Source: Snodgrassella alvi wkB2 (GTDB lineage: Bacteria > Pseudomonadota > Gammaproteobacteria > Burkholderiales > Neisseriaceae). Taken from it: a stretch of DNA of 64,000 bases. Below, piece after piece: positions 18,673 through 26,165 of this stretch. A program made the translations under genes and the position numbers. The stretch lies in NCBI RefSeq assembly GCF_000600005.1, contig NZ_CP007446.1, positions 124,001 through 188,000 on the forward strand, read 5' to 3'. Position 1 is the stretch's first letter. The number at the start of each line of letters is the position of its first letter. The notes beneath the pieces were generated by a model. That model was not told the origin of the DNA, ran no database searches, and worked only from the letters and a program-made list of their open reading frames with translations.

Positions 18673-21600
18673 ATGCAAAAAATTCTAGATTTTCTTTTTT
18701 CACGTCGCATGCTGGCGATTCTCGGTATTATCATTTTGGCACTGGTCATATGGTTTGTCGGGCCATTGTTAGCATTTGGAGAATTTCATCCGTTTGCATC
18801 CATACCTATGCGCGTGATCACAATTCTGCTTCTGTTTGGATTATTGTTTCTCTGGTTTAAGAACTGGTCACTTTCAATTATCTGGGTTGCAGCAATATGT
18901 GTATTAATCTGGCAAGCCGCACCACAGCTGGCATATGGTAAAACTCATCCTTTTGCTCCGGCCTGGGTTCGTGCTGTGCTGATCGGTCTTGTCTTGTTCT
19001 GTTATGCCCTTTATGGTTTATACCGTCTTTGGCAGGCATTGCGGGTAGACGAACAATTACTGCAAAAAATTCTTCGTCCGCGTAAAGAAAAATCTGCTGT
19101 TGCAGAATCGCGCGAGGATCAGCGGGCTGTTACCAGTATTGTTACCCGTGCCATTGAGCAGTTAAAACAGATGAGAATTGGTAAACCGGGAATCGGTTTT
19201 CGCCGTCTTTTCGAAGGTAAACGTTATCTGTATGAATTGCCATGGTATATGATTATTGGCGCACCGGGTGACGGTAAGACCACTGCATTGCTTAACGCAG
19301 GTCTGCAATTTCCTTTAGCAGAACAAATGGGGCAGTCGGCGGAAGCAATCGCTATTCCCGGCAAAGGAGGAACCCTGCATTGCGACTGGTGGTTTACCAA
19401 TGAAGCAGTATTAATTGATACTGCTGGCCGGTACGTTCGCCAGGATGACGGAGATTCAGCAGAAAATGCGTCCCGTAATGCCGGAGAGTGGCGCGGCTTT
19501 CTTGGTTTATTACGTAAATATCGGCCGCGTGCACCTATTAATGGTGTGTTACTAACCATCAATGCAGCTGATCTGGCGGGTAAAACCGAGGCCGAACGTA
19601 TTACAGCGGCAGCGGCATTAAGAGCACGGTTGGCGGAGTTGCGCACAGAGCTTGGCATTCGTTTTCCGGTATATCTTATGGTTACCAAAATGGATTTGCT
19701 GCCAGGGTTCACCGATTACTTCAATTCACTGACGACAGAAGGCCGTGCTCAGATATGGGGCTTTACGCTTCCGTACGATCAGAAACAGCAGAAAAACAGT
19801 CGTGATCAGTTACGTCCGAGCTGTGAAAATGAGCTGAAACTGCTGGCAAAACGTCTGGATCAGGGCATAGATAACCGTTTGCAGGAAGAATATGATGTGC
19901 AGCGGCGCTGTAATCTTTATGCGCTGCCTCAGGAATTTGCAGCACTGTCTGAACCATTACTGGATATTATTGAGCGCGTATTTCTTGATTCTAAATTTGA
20001 TTCTACCCAGCTACACAATACGCTCCGTGGTGTTTACTTCACAAGTGCCGCACAGGCACCCGCCAATGCTAATGCCGATCGTCAATCACCATTACAACGT
20101 TTATGGCGTGCTATAAAACGTGATCCGGCACTCACAGAAAAAAACAGCCTTTACGCTAATACAGTAACACCTACCGGCAGTCGGAGCTATTTTCTGCATG
20201 ATTTACTGACTAAACTGGTATTTCAGGAACCTAATCTGGTGCAGCCGAACCTGCAATGGGAAATGCGTTACCGGATAATGCGTTTTGCCGGGCATACACT
20301 AGTACTGATTATTTTTCTTTGGCTGGTTCAGGGTATGTATACCAGTTATGGTAAAAATAGTAGCTACCTGTCTGCAATCAGTTCTAAAACGACAGTACTG
20401 GCGGAAAAAGTTCGTGCCTATTCGCGAAAACCAACTGCTGAAGCCGTACCGGATATATTGAATTCAGCCCGGGAACTGGCTGCTTATCCGGGGCTTGATC
20501 CGGATAAACCGCCAACCAGTTATCGTTATGGTTTGTATAGCGTGCCTCCGGTTATTGAGAGTGCCGCAGCCACTTATGATCAACTGCTTGATCAATTATT
20601 ACTGCCACCTATTGTCCGTGGTGTGGAAAGTACATTATCTAATGCAATTGCACAGAAAGATGCTAAAGAAACCTATGATGCCTTGCGTGTCTATCTGTTA
20701 CTGAATTTGGATACTGAACATCAGGATAAATTTAATGCTAATGAAATTCAGGCATGGATACTGAAAAAATGGGAACAAAACGATACAGCTGCTGTGTTTG
20801 GCGGTAGTGCCAGTATTTACGAACATCTTGGTGCATTATTTGATGGCAGCCGTGTGGTACATTCTCCATTTGCCAAAAACGATGCTTTGATTCGCAGCGC
20901 ACGGGAATTACTTGAAGGTAGTTCCAGCACTGAACGTATTTATGATCGTGCCAAAGTTACCATGACTGATGAGGCACCGGAGGATTTTACTATTGTCCGG
21001 GCTGTGGGTGCAGATGCAGGTTCTGTTTTTATTCGTGCCAGCGGTACTCCTCTGGATCAGGGCATTCCGGGGCTTTTTACAGTTCAGGGATATCGTGAAC
21101 TATTTGATAAACGTATCTCTGAATTTGTTGCAGCCGCCTATGCAGATGATGAATGGGTTATGGGAAGAGAGACAACTGCTTCTCAAAAAAAAACTGCTGA
21201 GCGTGCGCAGCAGCTGGCACGGAGGGTTAACGGAGATGAAGATCCTTTAATCAAAGAAGTACGACGTCTTTACCTGACGGAATACACCTCACGCTGGCAG
21301 ACTTTTCTTGAAGATATTCATAGCGTGAACAGTACTGGTGCGGACAACAGCACCAGTCTGGCCTTTGATTTGCAAACCCTGCGGACATTTGCAGCGCCGG
21401 ATTCGCCATTGATGCGTTTGTCCAAAGCAGTTGTTGAGCAGACTACCTTAGTCCCGCCTATAGACATCAAATCCAATCAGAAAATTCTGGCTGAACGGGC
21501 AGAACAACGATTGTCAGGTAATGCACGTGAGGCAGTACAGACAGCTAAATTATTGAAAAATGTACAGCCCAATGAACAACTGGAAAAAACACTGGTTGAT

Positions 21601-22602
21601 AGCCGTTTTGCAGCTTTGCGTGAAGTTGTGACCGGAGTAGCTGACATCCAGAATAGTAATGCCGGTAGTCGTCCGCAAAAACTGGATAATGTGCTCAGTC
21701 TGCTCAATGAGTATTACAATCAATTAATGATAGCGGACAATGCACTGGCAGCCAATACATTACCTCCGAAAATTGATGCAGCCGAAAAAATACGGCTGGA
21801 AGCAGCTAAAATGCCGGCGCCTCTGAAAAATATTCTGCTTGATCTGACTACACAGGGCGCGCGTAAACTCAATCTTGCATCCGGAGAAGTTCTTAGCCGG
21901 CAAATGGAAGCCATGATAGGTGGTAACTGTCGTAATGTAATTGATGGTCGTTATCCCTTTGCGGCCAGTAATCAGGAAGTGAGTGCCGACGACTTTAACC
22001 GTGTCTTTGCCAGTGGTGGTTTGCTGGATGATTTTTTCAACAAACAACTGGCTTCACAGGTAGACATAACCACAAATCCATGGCGTTATAAACAAACTGA
22101 AGGTAATTCCACACCACTACCCGGACCAAATCTGGAGCCATTCCAGCAGGCTAAACGTATCCGCGAAGCTTTTTTTCAGGAGCCGGGTGCACGTAAAATG
22201 TCATGGTCTATGGATATTAAAGTGGTTGAACTCGATCCTACTATCACCGATCTGATCATTGATATTGACGGACAGTCTCAGCGCTATATGCATGGACCGG
22301 TACGGCCGCTTCATATTAACTGGCCTGGTCCGCGTAATGGATCAATGGCTGAAATCACTGCTAATCCGCGTATTCGTCAGGATAGCTCAACCATCATTAC
22401 CAACGGTCCCTGGGCATTATTTCGTCTTCTTAATCAAGGTCGTGTCATCAGCAGCATGAGTGACAGTCGTCATTTAGTAGAATTTAGATTTGACGGACGT
22501 CGTGTTGTGCTCGAAGTAACTTCCAGTGTTGATTTCAATTTGCAAAATGTCAACAACCCATTGCATGGATTTACCTGTCCCCAGGGAGGAGTCACACCAT
22601 GA
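18673..22602 (+). CDS. tssM: T6SS inner-membrane protein TssM (IcmF) with Walker A motif
   Basis: The largest membrane-complex subunit (1309 aa), spanning the periplasm to TssJ. Seen: N-terminal membrane segments (about 13-125), a cytoplasmic NTPase-like domain with Walker A GAPGDGKTT (196-204) and LIDTAGRYVRQDD, a further membrane helix near 541-560 (LVLIIFLWLVQGMYTSYG), and a long periplasmic part ending in the IcmF C-terminal domain (GPWALFRLLNQGRV). The N-terminus carries two similar hairpins: GPLLAFGEFHPFASIPMRV and APQLAYGKTHPFAPAWVRA, an apparent internal duplication. tagF overlaps the stop by 4 nt. Confidence 0.95.
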   Translation: MQKILDFLFSRRMLAILGIIILALVIWFVGPLLAFGEFHPFASIPMRVITILLLFGLLFLWFKNWSLSIIWVAAICVLIWQAAPQLAYGKTHPFAPAWVRAVLIGLVLFCYALYGLYRLWQALRVDEQLLQKILRPRKEKSAVAESREDQRAVTSIVTRAIEQLKQMRIGKPGIGFRRLFEGKRYLYELPWYMIIGAPGDGKTTALLNAGLQFPLAEQMGQSAEAIAIPGKGGTLHCDWWFTNEAVLIDTAGRYVRQDDGDSAENASRNAGEWRGFLGLLRKYRPRAPINGVLLTINAADLAGKTEAERITAAAALRARLAELRTELGIRFPVYLMVTKMDLLPGFTDYFNSLTTEGRAQIWGFTLPYDQKQQKNSRDQLRPSCENELKLLAKRLDQGIDNRLQEEYDVQRRCNLYALPQEFAALSEPLLDIIERVFLDSKFDSTQLHNTLRGVYFTSAAQAPANANADRQSPLQRLWRAIKRDPALTEKNSLYANTVTPTGSRSYFLHDLLTKLVFQEPNLVQPNLQWEMRYRIMRFAGHTLVLIIFLWLVQGMYTSYGKNSSYLSAISSKTTVLAEKVRAYSRKPTAEAVPDILNSARELAAYPGLDPDKPPTSYRYGLYSVPPVIESAAATYDQLLDQLLLPPIVRGVESTLSNAIAQKDAKETYDALRVYLLLNLDTEHQDKFNANEIQAWILKKWEQNDTAAVFGGSASIYEHLGALFDGSRVVHSPFAKNDALIRSARELLEGSSSTERIYDRAKVTMTDEAPEDFTIVRAVGADAGSVFIRASGTPLDQGIPGLFTVQGYRELFDKRISEFVAAAYADDEWVMGRETTASQKKTAERAQQLARRVNGDEDPLIKEVRRLYLTEYTSRWQTFLEDIHSVNSTGADNSTSLAFDLQTLRTFAAPDSPLMRLSKAVVEQTTLVPPIDIKSNQKILAERAEQRLSGNAREAVQTAKLLKNVQPNEQLEKTLVDSRFAALREVVTGVADIQNSNAGSRPQKLDNVLSLLNEYYNQLMIADNALAANTLPPKIDAAEKIRLEAAKMPAPLKNILLDLTTQGARKLNLASGEVLSRQMEAMIGGNCRNVIDGRYPFAASNQEVSADDFNRVFASGGLLDDFFNKQLASQVDITTNPWRYKQTEGNSTPLPGPNLEPFQQAKRIREAFFQEPGARKMSWSMDIKVVELDPTITDLIIDIDGQSQRYMHGPVRPLHINWPGPRNGSMAEITANPRIRQDSSTIITNGPWALFRLLNQGRVISSMSDSRHLVEFRFDGRRVVLEVTSSVDFNLQNVNNPLHGFTCPQGGVTP

Positions 22603-23339
22603 TAGGTATTCCGCGCGTTTCATCACCTGCAATATGGGGTAAATTACCAGACCGCGGTGATTATGTGCGTTATCAGGTGCGTAGTCATGAAGTTGAGGAT
22701 TGGAGTGTATGGCTGAACAAACAGGAATGGTTGCATACTAAACAAACGTCTTCTGAAGAGGATAAACGGGCATGGTTGCGTCTGACTCCTGATTTCGGGC
22801 AGACCGGCATCACATTCCATGCCTTACCATGGAGTTTTGTGCTGGCGCCAGGTGTTTTACCGTTTTCGGGACGGAACTGGCTAATCGGCGTAGTAAGTCC
22901 GTCCGCAGACAGTATAGGCCGGTCCTATCCGCTGGTGATTTATCAGACAGTTAACCAACATTGGCTGCAACGCTATCTGGATGCACCATTGGGCTGGCTC
23001 TACTGGCTGGCACAACTGGTTGCCGGCTACGTAACACCGGGCGGAAATAACAAAAAAGATCTTGCCGGACAGCTGGATAGACTATGGGAACTGCATAGCC
23101 CGAAATGGGGCGGCTGGTTTGCCCGGGCACAGATCGGTAATCAGACTGTCTGTCGTGAGTTAACCGGTCATCAGCATATAAGTAATGACAAATTACAGGG
23201 AGTACGCTCTTTACCATGGGCCAACTGGCCGGAGCTTGTATGGCAGCAGTCACCTACAGAAGGGTGGTTCTGGCAGCAGAATGAAAAGGGTGAGTTTTTA
23301 GATGCCAGATGTCTGGGTTCAGCGCTTTGGAAAGAATGA
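22599..23339 (+). CDS. tagF: T6SS-associated protein TagF
   Basis: TagF proteins act as post-translational repressors of T6SS firing, in some systems by binding the FHA protein. The 246-aa sequence opens with the family signature IWGKLPDRGDYVRYQVRSHE, then WLRLTPDFGQTGITFHALPW and GRNWLIGVVSPSADSIGRSY. It overlaps the tssM stop (ATGA), making it the last standard gene of the plus operon. The divergent FHA-like protein at 7942-8910 could be its partner, but there is no PpkA/PppA pair. Confidence 0.88.
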   Translation: MIGIPRVSSPAIWGKLPDRGDYVRYQVRSHEVEDWSVWLNKQEWLHTKQTSSEEDKRAWLRLTPDFGQTGITFHALPWSFVLAPGVLPFSGRNWLIGVVSPSADSIGRSYPLVIYQTVNQHWLQRYLDAPLGWLYWLAQLVAGYVTPGGNNKKDLAGQLDRLWELHSPKWGGWFARAQIGNQTVCRELTGHQHISNDKLQGVRSLPWANWPELVWQQSPTEGWFWQQNEKGEFLDARCLGSALWKE

Positions 23340-23455
23340 AGTTGGCAGCTAAATCAGCAAAATTCCGTTTACTGACACAGGGAGAAATTGCGATGACGAT
23401 AAAGTTATTTAAAACACAGCAATCACTATACTTCAGTAAAGACTCATATGAGTAA
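23336..23455 (+). CDS. Small ORF coupled to tagF, possibly a truncated T6SS gene
   Basis: A 39-codon frame starts in the tagF stop (ATGA overlap) and ends at 23455. It contains a second ATG (about residue 20) with the ribosome binding site GGGAGAAA upstream, giving MTIKLFKTQQSLYFSKDSYE. This short piece resembles the beginning of a longer protein rather than a finished one. The following 350 bp are decayed, so it may be the surviving start of a deleted T6SS accessory gene. Family not recognised with confidence. Confidence 0.3.
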   Translation: MKLAAKSAKFRLLTQGEIAMTIKLFKTQQSLYFSKDSYE

Positions 23456-23811
23456 TTATTAGCCGTATTAGTATGAAGATACCGCTGTTACACCAAATAG
23501 TGAGGTATATTTTCCAGAAAAGTAATGTTAAATAATATTTTTATATTGCTGAAAGTAGCAATAATATTCTTAGGTTTATGCATGAAATGATTTATATATT
23601 GGCAATACTAAATGGAAATGTCTGTTAAATTAAGAATTTCTTTTATTTGGAATACAAAGTATGCGTATACATTAGAATTGTGGAGTATTTCTGTCTGTAT
23701 TTAATATGGAACGACATGCTGTATTCTTTCTGATTATTATATTTAGATATATAGTGAATCTAACAGCTGGTCTAAAATGACGAGAGAAAAATTTAAAATA
23801 GTACGGATTAG

Positions 23812-24042
23812 AAATCTTACTGTTTGGATGTCTATGCTGATTGTTTGAAATTATTTTTAAAAGAACCTGCAGATAAAAAAGCATTGTTTAAATCAAATAA
23901 ATCTTTAGTCGGTGGTTGAGAGTTTGATATTTTAATAGAAGAAATAGTTCAGACAGGAGAATGTCTGCGTTTTGAATATCCCTTCCATGAGAATATTACT
24001 TATCTAGTTAGCTTTATATCAAAATCTAGAGAAAATATTTAA
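23812..24042 (+). pseudogene. Short broken reading frame
   Basis: The frame reads CLDVYADCLKLFLKEPADKK, KSNKSLVGG, an in-frame TGA, then EFDILIEEIVQTGECLRFEY and TYLVSFISKSRENI to TAA at 24040-24042. Both sides of the stop look protein-like and no start codon with a ribosome binding site is present. It reads as a nonsense-interrupted remnant, of the size of an immunity-type protein. No family recognised. The rest of 23456-24410 shows no other support for genes. Confidence 0.3.
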
Positions 24043-24413
24043 ATAACAAATATTTATAAATTAAATACAAACCAGCACAATAACTAGTGATTATTTTCCA
24101 AAGAATTGCTGATACCTTATATACTGTAGCTGTTATCAGATTTTTGCATTATTGTCTGGTGTAATCGGTAACAGAGGTAATCTGATACAAAATGATTAGT
24201 GCCTAATCTCAGCTTAAGCTGATTGAAAAAGGCGGTATTAGCTGTTTTAGCTTATCGGCCAGACTCAGACAGATGTTTTCTCTGCAATAAGACAGAATCC
24301 TTATTCTAAAATCAATAGTTCATGAATATGAAAAAATCGTTACCACTATATACTATAGATATTATTTAATTTGAATTTTTATTTTATATATTTATTTTGG
24401 AGAATAAATATAC

Positions 24414-24569
24414 ATGGATGTAGAAAATATAATACAATCATTCAATTGCCGGAAAATAACACACATAAAATACGGGAAATCAAATTTAACTCAATTAGAT
24501 ATCTGTTATTTTAAAAATAAAGTAAATAAAGAGCTATTAACAGATCTACTTATAAGCAACACACATTAA
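24414..24569 (+). CDS. Small ORF, 51 aa, unknown
   Basis: ATG at 24414, TAA at 24567-24569. GGAG lies 13 nt upstream of the ATG, a long spacing. The protein (MDVENIIQSFNCRKITHIKY start) is basic and Asn/Lys-rich, which could also arise by chance in AT-rich DNA. Support is weak. Confidence 0.25.
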   Translation: MDVENIIQSFNCRKITHIKYGKSNLTQLDICYFKNKVNKELLTDLLISNTH

Positions 24570-24690
24570 AACCAAAAAAAACAGATTATACAAAAGAATA
24601 GTAATAAATTCTTTTAAAACAAATAGCTGCAAATACAAAACTCCGTAAATAAAATAGACTTATATGTTGCTGATTTATATTTAATTTGTT

Positions 24691-24721
24691 AATGTATAAT
24701 ATACAATGTATACTATACATT
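24691..24721. promoter_or_regulatory. 31-bp near-palindromic operator overlapping a -10 box
   Basis: AATGTATAATATACAATG and the mirrored half CAATGTATACTATACATT form an inverted repeat matching at all positions except the centre and one symmetric pair. The left half includes TATAAT (24695-24700), a good -10 for the zinc-ribbon gene that starts at 24750. A palindrome on the promoter core is the usual design of a repressor operator. Confidence 0.5.
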
Positions 24722-24749
24722 ACTAAAAATACCAAAAATAGGAGGATAT

Positions 24750-24875
24750 ATGATTTATAGAGCTAAGTGTTTAGATTGCAAATATGAATGGACTAGTAGA
24801 GAAGGGTTTGGAACTCCTGATTATTGTCCAAAATGCAAAAAAAGAAGAATCACAGTTAGCCCTATTGACTGTTAG
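24750..24875 (+). CDS. Small zinc-ribbon protein (41 aa)
   Basis: A very short gene with an excellent ribosome binding site (GGAGGATAT directly before the ATG). The protein has two CxxC knuckles, CLDCKYEW near residue 7 and CPKCKKRR near residue 28, the rubredoxin/FmdB-like zinc-ribbon layout. Such proteins bind Zn2+ and often contact nucleic acid or protein partners. It has its own palindromic promoter region and a terminator hairpin after the stop, so it is an independent transcription unit. Target unknown. Confidence 0.65.
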   Translation: MIYRAKCLDCKYEWTSREGFGTPDYCPKCKKRRITVSPIDC

Positions 24876-24890
24876 GTTTCTTTATAAAAT

Positions 24891-24928
24891 AGAGAAAGAA
24901 AATACTATCATCTTCTTTCTCTTTTTTC
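24891..24928 (+). terminator. Intrinsic terminator after the zinc-ribbon gene
   Basis: AGAGAAAGAA (24891-24900) pairs with TTCTTTCTCT (24913-24922), 12-nt loop, followed by a run of T to 24927. It starts 15 nt after the stop and reaches into the last codons of the convergent minus-strand gene. Confidence 0.65.
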
Positions 24929-25168
24929 ATCCATAAGAGGTTTTACAAAGCCTCTTATTTCATCAAGAAGCGGTTTAAGGTGTGAATATGTTTCATCATA
25001 TTTTTGTCTGGATCTGTCGGCATTCTCTTCTAATCTGTTAAGTTCACATTTATCTAAAGAATTAGAAGCAGGATCTTCCTGTATTTCTTTTATTCTTCTC
25101 AATAGACATCTTTCTTCATTTTTTAAAGATAAAGCCTGATCATTCAGTTTTTTAGCTTCAAGAATCAT
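24908..25168 (-). CDS. Coiled-coil protein, possibly the second half of a frameshifted product
   Basis: 86 aa, highly charged, predicted coiled coil almost throughout (LSLKNEERCLLRRIKEIQED, LNRLEENADRSRQKYDETYS). Its ATG overlaps the stop of the 53-aa upstream gene as ATGA within an A8 run. It has no ribosome binding site of its own outside that coding run, so it is translated either by coupling or by -1 slippage from the upstream frame. No recognised family. Confidence 0.5.
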   Translation of the reverse strand: MILEAKKLNDQALSLKNEERCLLRRIKEIQEDPASNSLDKCELNRLEENADRSRQKYDETYSHLKPLLDEIRGFVKPLMDEKRERR

Positions 25169-25326
25169 TTTTTTTGTTCGGAATCTAAATCATTTATTTC
25201 TAAAGCTTTATTTAAATATATTTTATTTATGTGTAAATGACCTGTGTTAATTATCTCGGAAGCAATTGATAATGATGCTTTTCCTACAAAACTGGCTGCT
25301 TTTAATAAAAAATCACCAAATCCCAT
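25165..25326 (-). CDS. Small protein (53 aa) upstream of the coiled-coil frame
   Basis: ATG at 25326 with GAGGAAA 5 nt upstream, TGA at 25167-25165. The protein begins MGFGDFLLKAASFVGKASLS, an amphipathic or weakly hydrophobic helix, and ends NKALEINDLDSEQKK. The end is CAA AAA AAA TGA, a classic -1 slippery heptamer; slipping back one base continues directly into the 86-aa frame. The joined ~138-residue product would be a continuous helical protein. Confidence 0.5.
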   Translation of the reverse strand: MGFGDFLLKAASFVGKASLSIASEIINTGHLHINKIYLNKALEINDLDSEQKK

Positions 25327-25539
25327 TGTTTTCCTCACTTATAATATTACTATTTTTGGATTAAATAAGTTCAATTATCTACCAAAAATAAAAATTTACA
25401 AGCGGAATACTAATTCATTTTTTCCGTGAAAACTAATGAATTATTTTAGTATGGGTATATTGGTGGTAATATTACTGATTATGCAAATAGGTCATTTCAA
25501 GCATTCTAAAAATCATCTTGAAAAGAGCTTTATATTTGT

Positions 25540-25558
25540 ATAAATGATAATCATTATC
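25540..25558. promoter_or_regulatory. Fur-box-like site
   Basis: ATAAATGATAATCATTATC matches the 19-bp Fur consensus (GATAATGATAATCATTATC) at 16 of 19 positions, with a perfect central core. The nearest starts are the 53-aa gene (minus, 214 nt away) and vgrG (plus, 608 nt away). It may drive a small RNA or be a relic. Confidence 0.5.
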
Positions 25559-26165
25559 TGGGTAGCATATAAATAGCTTATGATTAATTTTTGTTGTAAA
25601 TAAAGTTCATTAAGACAATTGACTTAATATTTTAAAAAAGTATGCATTTATTTTTGTAAAAATTATATATAATAATGTTTTATTCGGTTAAGAGTAATAA
25701 TGAATCTGACTTTTTATTATTTGTGATAAAGATTGCTTTTATTCTTGTATGGTCAAATTGGCACCAGATTTGATCTGAAAATGTTAATCAACTTCGGGGA
25801 CGTAGCTATGCGTGCTTATTTAACCAGCGCAACAAGTTTGGTATTTTTAATGTAGAAATATTTTACAGAGTAGTTTTTTATCCAGAATATTTTAAGCCTG
25901 AATTTTTAAAAATATTCATAATTTTCTGTAATGATTACAAAAAGATTATTTCAGAAAATTAACTAATATTGTTTTTGATTACGGAATGATACCGTAGTAA
26001 ATAAGAAGTAACTTTTTATTAATCAGGCCAGAAACTGTGCAGTGGTTGTGCAGCATTATTATATCGGACAGGATTATCTGTCTGCTAGCAGAGTAACCAA
26101 TACTGAAACATACGTCAGTGCGGTCAGTATAACTGCATACGGCACAATAACGATGGGGAAAGATT
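25559..26165. other. Gene-poor leader region before vgrG
   Basis: About 600 bp with no supported gene. A weak inverted repeat ATTAAG/CTTAAT lies at 25609-25628. The last ~140 bp are less AT-rich and run into the vgrG ribosome binding site (GGGGAAAG before 26166), so this is likely an untranslated leader with the vgrG promoter further up. No clear -35/-10 pair was found. Confidence 0.3.

Noticed and set aside
25609-25628. ATTAAG/CTTAAT inverted repeat as a terminator for a putative Fur-controlled small RNA
   Set aside because: Six A/T-rich base pairs without a clean T-run are too weak to call a terminator.
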